64,000 bases of DNA from Saprospiraceae bacterium (GCA_016710585.1 JADJVN010000012.1:1-64000), one strand, 5' to 3'. Shown: positions 45,987 to 55,893, numbered from the stretch's first letter. Notes: generated by a model not told the origin, from the letters alone. Translations and numbers: made by a program.

Positions 45987-46041
45987 TACGAATTTTTTCG
46001 TAGAAATATTTGGAGATACGAAAAAATTCGTAGTACATTTG
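45987..46041 (+). promoter_or_regulatory. blaI promoter with two operators
   Basis: TACGAATTTTTTCGTA (45987-46002) and TACGAAAAAATTCGTA (46017-46032) are reverse complements, each a TACGAA-N4-TTCGTA palindrome, 30 bp apart (about three helical turns). -33 TTTG (46009-46012) and -7 TACATTTG (46034-46041) have a 21-nt spacer, the Bacteroidota consensus. The second operator fills the spacer, so bound repressor would block polymerase. By family knowledge the regulator is the BlaI protein encoded just downstream (autoregulation). Confidence 0.75.
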
Positions 46042-46094
46042 CAACAGCTTAAATTTCTCTCCATTTTGAGTGAGAGATTGACTGCTTTAAAATC

Positions 46095-46505
46095 TTGAAT
46101 ATGAATAAAGATCAAAACAATTTTCAACTTGTACCTACAGATGCGGAGTTGGAAATATTAAAAGTACTATTTATACATGGACCACAAACAGTGCGTTTTG
46201 TAAATGACGAAATTAATAAAAATCGTGAAGTCGGTTATACCACAACACTCAAATTTATGCAGCTGATGTTGGATAAAAAATTACTTACTAGAGATATCAT
46301 AGATCGCAGTCATATCTACAGACCTGTGATCACTGAACATCAAACTCAAAATCTCGTCCTCAGTGAAATGTTGGATAGAGCTTTCAGAGGAAGTGCTTCC
46401 ACTTTGGTCATGAATTTATTGGGCAATCAGAATACTTCTGTTGAAGAACTACACAAAATTAAAGAACTTATTACTGAATTAGAAAATAAAAACAAATCTA
46501 TCTGA
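46095..46505 (+). CDS. blaI: BlaI/MecI/CopY-family repressor
   Basis: A 136-aa winged-helix repressor. LVPTDAELEILKVLFIHGPQTVRFVND is the typical N-terminus, followed by the recognition region REVGYTTTLKFMQLMLDKKLL and the HIYRPVITEHQTQN wing. The C-terminal dimer helix MLDRAFRGSASTLVMNLL is the segment normally cleaved when the M56 partner is triggered. It lies 19 nt before the M56 gene. In Bacteroidota such pairs are widespread and not limited to beta-lactam response. Two operators lie upstream, and one more lies at 1925. Confidence 0.9.
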   Translation: MNMNKDQNNFQLVPTDAELEILKVLFIHGPQTVRFVNDEINKNREVGYTTTLKFMQLMLDKKLLTRDIIDRSHIYRPVITEHQTQNLVLSEMLDRAFRGSASTLVMNLLGNQNTSVEELHKIKELITELENKNKSI

Positions 46506-46524
46506 AATAAATAAAAACTATAAT

Positions 46525-48837
46525 ATGGAAATCGTATTCAATCCAACCGTTCATAAGTTTTTTTATGCCTTGTCTTGGACTTTTTTACATTCCTTGTGGC
46601 AAGCTGCTTTTATAGCTATCTTCTTCGCTATAATTCTTTTATTTCTCAATAAAAAATCTTCAAAAATTAAATACAAAATATGGCTGTTTGCATTGGCCAT
46701 TTTTACCATCTCAAATATTGCCACTTACATCTATTATTCCAGGATGAATACAACAGAAGATGCAACATTTACCTATAGCACCATGGAATGTCTCCCTGCT
46801 ATTGATGGAAGCCATACAATAATTTCTGCAAATCTATCAAATCCAAATAATGAAGAATACATGTCTATACTTAATCCATGGTTCGACTCATTGAAATCTT
46901 TTGTCAACGAACATTTGTATATCATCGTTGGTCTATGGTTTCTTGGTATGTTACTTTTTCTATTGAGATTTTTGGGTGGATTGAGTTATCTATACATTCT
47001 AAAAAATAAACACAATTTTCCAGTTGATCCTTACTGGCAGGATTTATTGCTAGATATTCAGCAAAAATGCAATGTAAAGAAAGTTGTAGGCTTGGTAGAA
47101 TCTAGTATGGTGAAGAGCATCGTCATCATAGGTCATTTCAAACCTATCATTCTATTTCCAATAGGTTGGATCAATAGTATGGATCCAAAGGAAGTAGAGG
47201 CTATATTAGCTCATGAATTGGCCCACATCAAAAGAAATGATTTTCTGATCAACTTATTGCAAAGTATAGTAGAAATTATTTACTATTTCAATCCTTTTGT
47301 CTGGTGGATCAGTGCGCAACTCAAGGAGCAGAGAGAACATTCTTGTGATGATGTAGCAATTGGTATATGTGGAGATGCTTTCTCTTATGCAAAATCACTA
47401 GTTAAAGTTCAAGAAATGCAGACTAAAGAAAATACTTGGGCTATGAGCATATTAGGCTCAAGCAAATTGCAATTGTTTAAGCGAGTTTCTCGTATGCTCC
47501 AACATGAAAAAACTGGACAAAATATCTTAGAGAGAATAGCTGCTATCATTGGTGTATTTTTTATCATTGGTATTTTTGGATTTAAAAATCTACCTCAAGC
47601 CATAGCGGCTAAAAAAATAAATGAAATTGGAATTTTATCTCCTGAAAATTCTACTACTATTTCTCTATCAAGATTAGATTCATTCGTCCTTAATAGAAAA
47701 GTGGAAAACGGTACCTACACTTATACAGATCATATGCTTACTAGCAGTATTGTGGTCAAGGATAATAAAGTGATGAGTTTGCAATTCAATAATGTAGATT
47801 TAAAACCAGAGGATTTTCCAAAATTTGAAAACTTTTTCTACGATATTATTGCATCACATTATTCAACTTCCAATGCTTCGAATTCTTCAAGTTCAAACAG
47901 TATCAGCTCAAGCTCACATGCTTATACAACTAATGAACCGGATAGCTTGGATTCTAATGTAAGTTTTAATATTAAATCAAACTCTACAAACAATGGTAAA
48001 AATCAATCTTCTTTTTCGTTTGAAGTGAATTCTGATAAAAGCCCAAATTCAAAACACGAACACATCATCACTACAAAACAATCTAAAGATGGTATAACTA
48101 CAGAAGTAATAGTAGATAAAAATGGCAACGCCACGGTATCCAAGTACAAAAATGGCAAACTTATAGAAAGAGTCATCAAAAATGTCGAAGATGAAATCAG
48201 CATGAATATCACAAATGATTCTGACAGTGAAATCCAAGCAAACATGTATGCAGCTGAAGAAGCAGCCGAGGCACAGGATCGTCAAACTGATGCGTTAAAT
48301 GATCAATTGGATGAATTAAAAGATCAAATAGAGGAACTAAAAGATCGTTTGGAGAATCTCAATCTTGACAATAGCCAACTCATAGAAAGAAAAAACAAAT
48401 TAGAAGATGTAGTAAAACATATCAAAGATAAAGTGTCCAAAAATTTTACTCCAAATAATGATAATCTAAGATCTCTGTTTAAAAGTATGAATGAATTACA
48501 TCACGACATGCAAAAATTAGAACACCTACAAGAAAAACTGAAGAACGACAGTGAAGCACTAAAATACATGTACGACATTTCCACAAATAAATATACAGGC
48601 ACAGACCCTGAGGAAAATTGGAAATCAAAAATGAGAAACTTAATGATCGAAGATGGCTACTATCAAGAAAGTGATAATATTAATTTTCAATGGAAGAATG
48701 GTGTGATAAGAATTAATGGTGTCGAAGTAAGCAAAGATCATCACGACAAATATTTAGAAATTTACAATCAAACCCATAAGTACAAAATCAAAGATGAGAC
48801 TATTTTCTCCTACAATTGGACTGAAAATAATCGATAG
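46525..48837 (+). CDS. blaR1: BlaR1-type M56 metallopeptidase with long coiled-coil tail
   Basis: A 770-aa membrane sensor-protease. N-terminal part: TM helices (LHSLWQAAFIAIFFAIILLF, IWLFALAIFTISNIATYI, LYIIVGLWFLGMLLFLLRF), then the M56 zinc site HELAH (230-234) and REHSCDDVAIG with the third ligand, and another TM near residue 340. The C-terminal ~420 aa is not a penicillin-binding domain: it starts with a Ser-rich stretch (NASNSSSSNSISSSSHAY), then acidic coiled coil (DRQTDALNDQLDELKDQIEE). So the signal is probably not a beta-lactam but something else at the envelope. It cleaves BlaI in studied systems. Confidence 0.85.
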   Translation: MEIVFNPTVHKFFYALSWTFLHSLWQAAFIAIFFAIILLFLNKKSSKIKYKIWLFALAIFTISNIATYIYYSRMNTTEDATFTYSTMECLPAIDGSHTIISANLSNPNNEEYMSILNPWFDSLKSFVNEHLYIIVGLWFLGMLLFLLRFLGGLSYLYILKNKHNFPVDPYWQDLLLDIQQKCNVKKVVGLVESSMVKSIVIIGHFKPIILFPIGWINSMDPKEVEAILAHELAHIKRNDFLINLLQSIVEIIYYFNPFVWWISAQLKEQREHSCDDVAIGICGDAFSYAKSLVKVQEMQTKENTWAMSILGSSKLQLFKRVSRMLQHEKTGQNILERIAAIIGVFFIIGIFGFKNLPQAIAAKKINEIGILSPENSTTISLSRLDSFVLNRKVENGTYTYTDHMLTSSIVVKDNKVMSLQFNNVDLKPEDFPKFENFFYDIIASHYSTSNASNSSSSNSISSSSHAYTTNEPDSLDSNVSFNIKSNSTNNGKNQSSFSFEVNSDKSPNSKHEHIITTKQSKDGITTEVIVDKNGNATVSKYKNGKLIERVIKNVEDEISMNITNDSDSEIQANMYAAEEAAEAQDRQTDALNDQLDELKDQIEELKDRLENLNLDNSQLIERKNKLEDVVKHIKDKVSKNFTPNNDNLRSLFKSMNELHHDMQKLEHLQEKLKNDSEALKYMYDISTNKYTGTDPEENWKSKMRNLMIEDGYYQESDNINFQWKNGVIRINGVEVSKDHHDKYLEIYNQTHKYKIKDETIFSYNWTENNR

Positions 48838-48887
48838 TTTTTACTGACATTTCATTTACTATTTAAATTTTAATCCACAATAAAATA

Positions 48888-51410
48888 ATGGATATGCAAA
48901 CTCATTTCCTCTTGCGTAGCTTAAATGTATTGATTATATATTGCACATTTATTGCTACAATTTCAAGTCAAGATACTTTGATCTCAAAAAAAGTGTATCA
49001 AATCATAAGAACTGAGTTTCCGCCTACAATAGATGGTATATTGGATGATCCATGTTGGGCTCAAGCAGCATTAGCAGATAAGTTTGTGCAATTGGAACCT
49101 TTGCCATTTTCCACTCCTTCTCAAGTTAGTATAGTAAAAATGACTTATGATAATGACAATTTATATCTAGCAGCACATTTACATGATGTGCCAGATCAGA
49201 TCAGCAAATCTATTGGTGCTCGTGATGGACACGAGTATGTGAATACAGATTATTTTTCAGTAGGATTTGATACCTATAATGATGATAGAAATGGATTTCG
49301 ATTTGTGATCACACCAGCAGGAATACAAAGCGATGCAAAACTAGGGAATTTTGATAATGGAAATGGCAACACTAGCAATACAGATTTCAATTGGGATGCT
49401 GTATGGACGAGTAGCACAAAAGTTGTTTCTGATGGATGGACTGTTGAGATAAAGATTCCATTGTACAATTTGAGATTTCCAAAGAAGAATGAACAGATAT
49501 GGGGTTTGCAATTTGTCCGATTCAACAAACAAAAAGGAGAATTATCAACATGGCAAGCTATTGATCCAAAGCAAGATGGAATTTTGATACAGTGGGGTGA
49601 TATGACTGGATTAAAACAAATAAAACCTAGTCTCCGTCTTTCATTCAATCCCTATTTTGCTGCCAATTACTCAAGGACTCCTTTAGAAAAATCTGGCAAT
49701 CAAAAACAACAATTTGAGAATCAAAAAGCAATCTCTGGAGGCTTAGATATAAAGTATGGAATTAATGAAAGTTTTACACTCGATGCTACGCTTATTCCTG
49801 ATTTTAGTCAAGTCCAATCAGACCGAAAAATACTAAACCTCACCCCTTTTGAAATTCGGTTTGAAGAAAATAGACCTTTCTTTACAGAAGGCGTAGAGTT
49901 ATTTAACAAAAGTAATGTGTTTTATTCTAGGCGTGTCGGAGGTACTCCTTTTGCTTATCATTCAGTACAGTCCAGTCTTGGTAATTATGAAAAAATAATA
50001 AACAATCCCACAACAACTAATCTCTACAATGCAACCAAAATATCTGGAAGAACAAATAATAATTTTGGTGTTGGATTATTCAATGCTATCGTAGCAAAAT
50101 CTTATGCCATAATTCAGAATACAGAGACAGGAACACAAAGAAAAATACTAACAAATCCATTAACAAATTATAATATAGCTGTACTACAAAAACAACTTAA
50201 AAACAACTCTGATATCAGTCTGATCAATGGATCCACTTTAAGAGAGGGAAACTTTAGAGATGCCAATATCACTGCGCTAAATGCAAATCTCAAAGACAAA
50301 AAAAATAACTACGGATTATCCATAACAAGCAAATTGGGAAATGTATATGAACCAAATGAAAAAGTTAAACGAGGTTTTGTAAACTCTATGAATTTTGGAA
50401 AGATAAGTGGTTCAAAAACATGGTATATATTTAATGAAATCATAAGCAATCATTATGATCCTAGCGATATTGGATATTTCAGTGGTAATAATATTGTCAA
50501 TTCTGGCCTAGGAATAACCTACAATCAATATAATCCAAACAAAGTATTTTTAAATAGCAATTGGTGGTTGAACGGTGGTTACTCCAATCGTTATTCTCCT
50601 TGGTCATATGCTTATGTTTATTCAAATATAGGGTTCTGGGGGAAATTCAAAAATCAATCTTGGGCCAACTTATGGATTTACATTCAGCCAATAAAATCTT
50701 TTGATTATTACGAACCACGAGTCATAGGGAAAAAATTGCAATTTGTACCATACGCCAATAGTGGATTTAGTTTTGGAACAGATGACAGAAAAAAATTATA
50801 TTGGAATTTTTACATTGGAAAAAATGTAGAAGCTCGTAAAAATTATTCCAATTATTCATTTAGCATAAGACCCGTCTGGCGAATAAATGAGAAAATAAAT
50901 ATATCATTAGGAGCCAATTATTTTCCAGTAAAAAATGAAAGAGGATTTATTACCTTCAGCCCTTCCAATGATATCATTATTGGTGAGCGTTCACAAAAAA
51001 CTGTAGTCAATGAATTGATTTGTGGAATCAATCCAAACAAACGATCCAGTATTCGAATTAATCTAAGACATTATGTATCATCTGTGATCATCAATAAATA
51101 CTATAACTTATTAGACAATGGACAATTGTCCTTAACGAACTATACTGGTCAACATGATTATAGCATCAATTTTTTTAATCTAGATGTATTCTATCAATGG
51201 CAATTTAGACCAGGCAGCTTCATGACCTTCAGTTGGAAAAATAATGCAAGTATCTATCAAGATATATTGGATAGAAATAATCCTAACTATACAGCAACTG
51301 TAAATCAAGTATTGAAACATCCCAAATACAATGAACTTACAATCAAAATCAGTTATTTTTTGAATTATTCAGCTATAAAAAAGTCAAAGATTTTAAGTCA
51401 TGAGCAGTAG
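48888..51410 (+). CDS. DUF5916/CBM9-like outer-membrane protein
   Basis: An 840-aa protein. Signal peptide MDMQTHFLLRSLNVLIIYCTFIATISS. Residues about 40-220 are a CBM9-like carbohydrate-binding domain (PTIDGILDDPCWAQA, TYDNDNLYLAAHLHD, YFSVGFDTYNDDRNGFRFVI). Then comes the DUF5916 part with IPDFSQVQSDRKILNLTPFE and the FEENRPFFTEGVELF motif, and a C-terminal barrel ending SYFLNY. Members are common outer-membrane proteins of Bacteroidota; function unknown, maybe glycan handling. It lies 50 nt after blaR1, so it may be part of the BlaI regulon. Confidence 0.85.
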   Translation: MDMQTHFLLRSLNVLIIYCTFIATISSQDTLISKKVYQIIRTEFPPTIDGILDDPCWAQAALADKFVQLEPLPFSTPSQVSIVKMTYDNDNLYLAAHLHDVPDQISKSIGARDGHEYVNTDYFSVGFDTYNDDRNGFRFVITPAGIQSDAKLGNFDNGNGNTSNTDFNWDAVWTSSTKVVSDGWTVEIKIPLYNLRFPKKNEQIWGLQFVRFNKQKGELSTWQAIDPKQDGILIQWGDMTGLKQIKPSLRLSFNPYFAANYSRTPLEKSGNQKQQFENQKAISGGLDIKYGINESFTLDATLIPDFSQVQSDRKILNLTPFEIRFEENRPFFTEGVELFNKSNVFYSRRVGGTPFAYHSVQSSLGNYEKIINNPTTTNLYNATKISGRTNNNFGVGLFNAIVAKSYAIIQNTETGTQRKILTNPLTNYNIAVLQKQLKNNSDISLINGSTLREGNFRDANITALNANLKDKKNNYGLSITSKLGNVYEPNEKVKRGFVNSMNFGKISGSKTWYIFNEIISNHYDPSDIGYFSGNNIVNSGLGITYNQYNPNKVFLNSNWWLNGGYSNRYSPWSYAYVYSNIGFWGKFKNQSWANLWIYIQPIKSFDYYEPRVIGKKLQFVPYANSGFSFGTDDRKKLYWNFYIGKNVEARKNYSNYSFSIRPVWRINEKINISLGANYFPVKNERGFITFSPSNDIIIGERSQKTVVNELICGINPNKRSSIRINLRHYVSSVIINKYYNLLDNGQLSLTNYTGQHDYSINFFNLDVFYQWQFRPGSFMTFSWKNNASIYQDILDRNNPNYTATVNQVLKHPKYNELTIKISYFLNYSAIKKSKILSHEQ

Positions 51411-51571
51411 AGGACTATTTGTAAATAATCATTTTGGATTATTATACAAGTTTGGGAAGAAAAACAATAATTTTATGTGCATCAATATTTTTTATGCAAG
51501 AATGTATAAAAAATGCATGAATTACATCTATTGCTTCACAAAATTTTTAATCTGGATTAAAACATAAAATC

Positions 51572-52009
51572 TTAGCCCATCGGTTGTTCGTCAAAATTCA
51601 CCATCCAATTGATGCCAAATTTATCTATGAACATCCCAAAATAAGCACCCCAAAAAGTTTTGCTCATAGGCATGGTGATTTGACCTCCACTTGAAAGTCC
51701 ATTGAAAAGTCTATCTGCTTCCTCTTGGGTCTCAGCATTTATTGAAATAGAGTAATTATTCCCGACAATATAACTTGAGGCCCATTCTCCACCTGTATCA
51801 CTACCGAATAAGCATGTTTCTTTACTTATAGGTAAAGTGACATGCATGATTTTTTCACCATCCGCTTCACTCATTTTTGCACCTTCCTGCGGTGGCATAT
51901 CTTTGAATTTTCCTATATAAGAAAATTCGCCACCAAAGACTGATTTATAAAAATTGAAGGCTTCTTCACATTTACCATCAAAAGTTAAATACACATTTAC
52001 TGTTGCCAT
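51572..52009 (-). CDS. VOC family protein (PhnB-like)
   Basis: A 145-aa glyoxalase/bleomycin-resistance-fold protein: ATVNVYLTFDGKCEEAFNFYKSVFGGEF at the start and GKIMHVTLPI, then EEADRLFNGLSSGGQITMPMSKTFWGAYFGMFIDKFGINWMVNF, the PhnB (3-demethylubiquinone methyltransferase-like) pattern. Enzyme activity is unknown. It belongs to a small run with SRPBCC and YciI genes, a pair often found together. Confidence 0.88.
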   Translation of the reverse strand: MATVNVYLTFDGKCEEAFNFYKSVFGGEFSYIGKFKDMPPQEGAKMSEADGEKIMHVTLPISKETCLFGSDTGGEWASSYIVGNNYSISINAETQEEADRLFNGLSSGGQITMPMSKTFWGAYFGMFIDKFGINWMVNFDEQPMG

Positions 52010-52034
52010 TTTTTAATAATTTATGTTGATGAAT

Positions 52035-52484
52035 TTAATTTTCATTTATTTCGGGTTCGACTAATTTTATCAATTTTTCTAATGATTCTTGCCACCCTAA
52101 ATAACAGAATTCAAGAGGGATCATATCGGGAATTCCTTCTTGAGAGATGTTTATTTCTGTGCCACATATTACAGAACGAAATTGTACACTTGTTATAATT
52201 TCACCTGGTAAATTAGGATCATCAAATTTATCTGAATATTTGATGGTCTCATTTGGTTTTATTTCTAAATAATTGCCACCAAATGAATGTGATTTCTGAG
52301 TGGTAAAATTGTAAAAGGACATCCTAAAACTTCCGCCCAAAACGAAATCCATATGATGAACTTCACATAAATATCCATAAGGTGGAATCCAAAATGCAAT
52401 TGCTTGTGAATTGGAAAAAGCTCTAAAGACCTTTTCTACTGGAGCCTTTATTACTCGATGAAAATGTACTGCATTATTCGCCAT
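52035..52484 (-). CDS. SRPBCC (AHSA1-like) protein
   Basis: A START/AHSA1-fold protein of 149 aa from MANNAVHFHRVIKAPVEKVFRAFS; MIM at 52490 is the longer option. Seen motifs: AIAFWIPPYGYLCEVHHMDF, GGSFRMSFYNF, then the C-terminal helix GWQESLEKLIKLVEPEIN. Such proteins bind hydrophobic ligands; the substrate is unknown. It sits 12 nt after YciI in the same direction. Confidence 0.87.
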   Translation of the reverse strand: MANNAVHFHRVIKAPVEKVFRAFSNSQAIAFWIPPYGYLCEVHHMDFVLGGSFRMSFYNFTTQKSHSFGGNYLEIKPNETIKYSDKFDDPNLPGEIITSVQFRSVICGTEINISQEGIPDMIPLEFCYLGWQESLEKLIKLVEPEINEN

Positions 52485-52496
52485 GATCAATTTAAT

Positions 52497-52802
52497 TTAG
52501 TTTTTAGAAATAATAGGGACTACAGCCTTCATTGGAAAATATTCATACTTATTTATCGAACCGGCGGGGTCATTTGCTATAAAATCTTTTAACTCTTCTT
52601 CATTAGAAACTGACACTACCCCAAGTCCGTAAATCGCAGTTGGATCTAGTACAGGCCCAAAAGCATAGACCTTGCCTTGATTGAGCTTCTCTGTCCAATA
52701 AGTGACATGTGCCATCATAATACTCCTCTCACTATCTGACATCGTAGTAGCAAAATCAGGTCTTTGTGGACGCAAATAAACCGCATAAATTTGTTTTTCC
52801 AT
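52497..52802 (-). CDS. YciI-like protein
   Basis: A 101-aa ferredoxin-like fold protein: YAVYLRPQRPDFATTMSD, then MMAHVTYWTEKLNQGKVYAFGPVLDP with the conserved His and GP, and DFIANDPAGSINKYEYFPMK. It is first in the YciI-SRPBCC-VOC group. YciI proteins have an unclear enzymatic role. Confidence 0.87.
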   Translation of the reverse strand: MEKQIYAVYLRPQRPDFATTMSDSERSIMMAHVTYWTEKLNQGKVYAFGPVLDPTAIYGLGVVSVSNEEELKDFIANDPAGSINKYEYFPMKAVVPIISKN

Positions 52803-52866
52803 ATTTCTGAAATTATTTGATTGGTAAAAATAGTCTAATTTATTACAAAACTAAGATTTATAAAAT

Positions 52867-53514
52867 CTAATTTGAAATAGATTTTATATCTGATATTTCT
52901 AGAATATTTTTTGGATAAGAATCGATTGTCGCATTAATCATTGCTCTTCCAACTTCTTGAAGAGTAAGTGAAGATTTTGGAAATAAGTTTGGAATAATTG
53001 CTGCAAATATCTTAAAGATAAATTTTATATTTTTTTGTTCTTTAAAATGGCTCATAAAACCTGGACGAAAGTTATATTGCCCTTTAAATGGCAGTTTGTG
53101 CAAATCATTTTCCGTCTTTCCTTTAACTCGTGCCCACATTACTTTACCCTTCTCTGTACTGTCAGTGCTAGTCCCGGAAACATAAATAAAATTCATGCTT
53201 GGATTTATGTCCGACAAGACTTTAGCAAAATGTACTGTCGTATCATAGGTTAATTTTGTATACTTTTCTTCATCCATACCTAATGAACTTACACCAGCAC
53301 AATAAAAACAAGCATCATATCCAACCAGCTTTGCAGAATAGTCTTCAAGTTTCAAAAAATCCGAAACTAATAGCTCTTTTAACTTTGGATGTGAAATATT
53401 ACATGACTTTCTGCTTATACTCAATATTTCTTTAACTTTATCATTCTGTAGACACTCCAATAATACGCCTTCTCCAACCATTCCAGTAGCGCCAGTTAAG
53501 ATTACTTTTATCAT
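52867..53514 (-). CDS. NAD(P)-binding epimerase-like protein
   Basis: A 215-aa short-chain/atypical Rossmann protein: VILTGATGMVGEGVLLECL (GATGxxG), YDACFYCAGVSSLGM, NFIYVSGTSTDSTEKGKVMW and a late RPGFMSHF. The Tyr-x3-Lys catalytic pair is not in canonical form, so activity may be lost or differ. It stands alone between the YciI group and the DUF2809 gene. The following 215 nt hold no gene. Confidence 0.8.
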   Translation of the reverse strand: MIKVILTGATGMVGEGVLLECLQNDKVKEILSISRKSCNISHPKLKELLVSDFLKLEDYSAKLVGYDACFYCAGVSSLGMDEEKYTKLTYDTTVHFAKVLSDINPSMNFIYVSGTSTDSTEKGKVMWARVKGKTENDLHKLPFKGQYNFRPGFMSHFKEQKNIKFIFKIFAAIIPNLFPKSSLTLQEVGRAMINATIDSYPKNILEISDIKSISN

Positions 53515-53730
53515 TTTAAAGAATTTTTTAACATCATCAAAAATAACAATAATTATCTATACAATGTACACAATACTCCATGATATTGTTCTTTGAAATA
53601 TAAAAAATGATGAATACCAATTAAATAATATCCTTAACTAATAGTTCATTACTGGCGCAATTGCCTTATAAAAGAATTAATGTGAAATGGGTATTATCAA
53701 ATGAGTGAAAAGCGTTTATTTTATTCATTA

Positions 53731-54111
53731 CTACATATTATTCTCGGAAGAGAATACACTTTCAATAATTACCACTGTTACAATGCCAATCGTATACATT
53801 AAGATATCCTTCCAATCGAAAGATGTACCAATGATTATCCTAGCAAGATTATTCCTTTGAAATCCAAGGTGTTGAACGATTCTAAAATACTGCAGCGCTT
53901 CAACAAAATAAGAAAAGAGTAGTACATAGAGTGCCGCCTTCGAAGTCGATAAACTGACAAAAGACTTTAAAAAACAATAAATGAATATCACCACAAGTAA
54001 ATCTCCTATATATGGACGTATGAAGCTATCATGGACATATATGGCAATTAAAATTTCTACTACTAGAATCAAAAGCGCCAATGCAAAGTATCGCGAATTG
54101 AATTTTAACAT
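53731..54111 (-). CDS. DUF2809 membrane protein
   Basis: A 126-aa membrane protein with four hydrophobic segments and the DUF2809 pattern: RPYIGDLLVVIFIYCFLKSF, LFSYFVEALQYFRIVQHLG, IGTSFDWKDILMYTIGI. These proteins resemble VanZ in plan. Function unknown. Confidence 0.85.
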   Translation of the reverse strand: MLKFNSRYFALALLILVVEILIAIYVHDSFIRPYIGDLLVVIFIYCFLKSFVSLSTSKAALYVLLFSYFVEALQYFRIVQHLGFQRNNLARIIIGTSFDWKDILMYTIGIVTVVIIESVFSSENNM

Positions 54112-54244
54112 GATATGAAGAAACGAATTTTATTTCAAGTTTATTTGATCTCGAACTAATTTACTTTTAATATTTTAATACAGTTAATTCTAAAATAGAA
54201 GTTGGAGATTCAATCTAGAGACTAATCTTTTTCAATGGTGATAA

Positions 54245-54859
54245 TTAAAGAATTGATCTGAAGACCCACCACATTTCTTCTCCAATTTCTAAACTTCGTT
54301 CTGCATACTTTTCAGATTGTATCGCCATTCCATCATATAACTTTGGATCACCGTATTGAATCGGAAATCTAGTCTCAGCACCTTGCACAATAGGACAATT
54401 TTCATCGGCATGATCACAAGTCATTATCGCTCCAAAATTACTTTTGGGATTAAATGCATCATCATATTTTTTAGAAAAACAAATTATTGCTGGTTCATTC
54501 TCAGTAAATTTAATAGTGTATACTGGATTCTCTGAAACGTTCAATTTTTGAATTTGAAATCCTTGATGAATTAGCGTTTCTACAACCATTGGAAACATTG
54601 CTGTCGCTTCTGTTCCACCAGAATAACAACTGACATTTTTTAGTCCAAAATAATAAGCCATTGTTTGAGCCCAAATCTGTGCTAAATGGCTTCTTCTAGA
54701 ATTATGTGTACATATAAAATTCAACCGGATCGTGTCATTGCTTTCTCTTTTTTTATTGATGTAATCTACCAATTTTTGTAAAGCAAATTTTCGTTCTGCC
54801 AGTATATTTTGATCTGAAAAAGATTCAATATTTTTTAAGATTTCAGGAAACATGAGCAT
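54245..54859 (-). CDS. arsC: Arsenate reductase, LMW-phosphatase type
   Basis: A 204-aa low-molecular-weight protein-tyrosine-phosphatase-like enzyme. The P-loop is FICTHNSRRSHLAQIW (C-x5-R), and a second Cys region is MTCDHADENCPIV, as in thioredoxin-linked arsenate reductases; it turns As(V) into As(III) for the neighbouring Acr3 pump. The N-terminus has about 45 extra residues of helix. It overlaps the acr3 end by 17 nt, the last gene of the ars operon. Confidence 0.88.
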   Translation of the reverse strand: MLMFPEILKNIESFSDQNILAERKFALQKLVDYINKKRESNDTIRLNFICTHNSRRSHLAQIWAQTMAYYFGLKNVSCYSGGTEATAMFPMVVETLIHQGFQIQKLNVSENPVYTIKFTENEPAIICFSKKYDDAFNPKSNFGAIMTCDHADENCPIVQGAETRFPIQYGDPKLYDGMAIQSEKYAERSLEIGEEMWWVFRSIL

Positions 54860-55884
54860 ACAGTTTTGACTTTAAAAACAAACTGGCTTTCACCAATAAA
54901 ATTAATACAGGAACTTCAACCAATGGCCCTATCACACCAACAAAAGCTTGTGCTGAATGAATGCCAAAGACGGCTATTCCAACTGCAATAGCCAATTCAA
55001 AATTGTTTCCAGTAGCTGTAAATGAGATCGCAGCATTTTTATCGTAGGGAACATCCATCGATTTATTAATAAAAAAACTGACAAAGAACATCAAAATAAA
55101 GTATATAATTAATGGTATTGCTACTTTCAAAACATCCAATGGCAATTCTAAAATTTTATCACCTTTCAAACTAAACATCAAGACAATGGTAAAAAGTAGT
55201 GCGTACAAAGTAATCGGTGAAATTCGTGGGATGAATCTGGTATTATACCAAGTAATACCTTTAGCTTGGACTAAATATCTTCTACTTAAATATCCTGCTA
55301 AAAATGGTACGCCTAAGTATATCATGACACTTTGTGCAACTTCTCCCATCGGTACATTTATTGAAAAATTTCCTATACCCAATTTACTCGGTAACACATT
55401 AATAAAAAACCAAGCATAAATACTATATGAGATTAATTGAAAAATACTGTTCATAGCTACAAGTAAAGCTGCGTATTCCCTATTTCCTCTAGCTAAATCA
55501 TTCCAAACAATCACCATAGCAATGCATCGCGCCAAACCAATGAGTATTAAACCTACCATATAATCCGGCTGATCTCGCAAAAATATAATGGCTAAAACAA
55601 ACATTAAAATAGGGCCAATAATCCAATTTAATAATAATGAAAGTGCCATTACTTTTTTGTCTTGAAAAGCTTTGGGCAGCAATGCATAATCTACTTTTGG
55701 CTAAAGGTGGATACATCATTAATATCAAACCTATAGCTAGAGGAATATTGGTGGAACCAATGGAGAGAGTGTCAAAAATAGTTTTAATACCAGGAAAAAA
55801 ATATCCTAATCCAACTCCTACGACCATGACTAAAAAAATCCAAAGTGTAAGGTACTGATCAAGAAATTTTAATTTGCGTTGCAT
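54843..55884 (-). pseudogene. acr3: Acr3-type arsenite efflux permease, frameshifted
   Basis: Two overlapping frames form one Acr3 protein. The first (from 55884) reads LKFLDQYLTLWIFLVMVVGV and PLAIGLILMMYPPLAK. The second goes on as MLPKAFQDKKVMALSLLLNW and ends GVIGPLVEVPVLILLVKASL, with the usual ten TM helices. One extra base in the T-run 55695-55698 breaks the join; with three T the frame reads LAKVDYALLPKAFQ and the gene is 347 codons, a normal length. It exports arsenite across the inner membrane. Either a sequencing error or a very recent loss is likely, since everything else is conserved. Confidence 0.85.
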
Positions 55885-55893
55885 ATTATTTAA

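Noticed and set aside
47870..47925. Ser-coding repeat in blaR1 as a possible CRISPR-like or tandem array
   Set aside because: It is low-complexity coding sequence inside an intact frame, without regular spacers.
46525..48837. Beta-lactamase regulation by blaI-blaR1
   Set aside because: No beta-lactamase gene is near and the sensor lacks a penicillin-binding domain.
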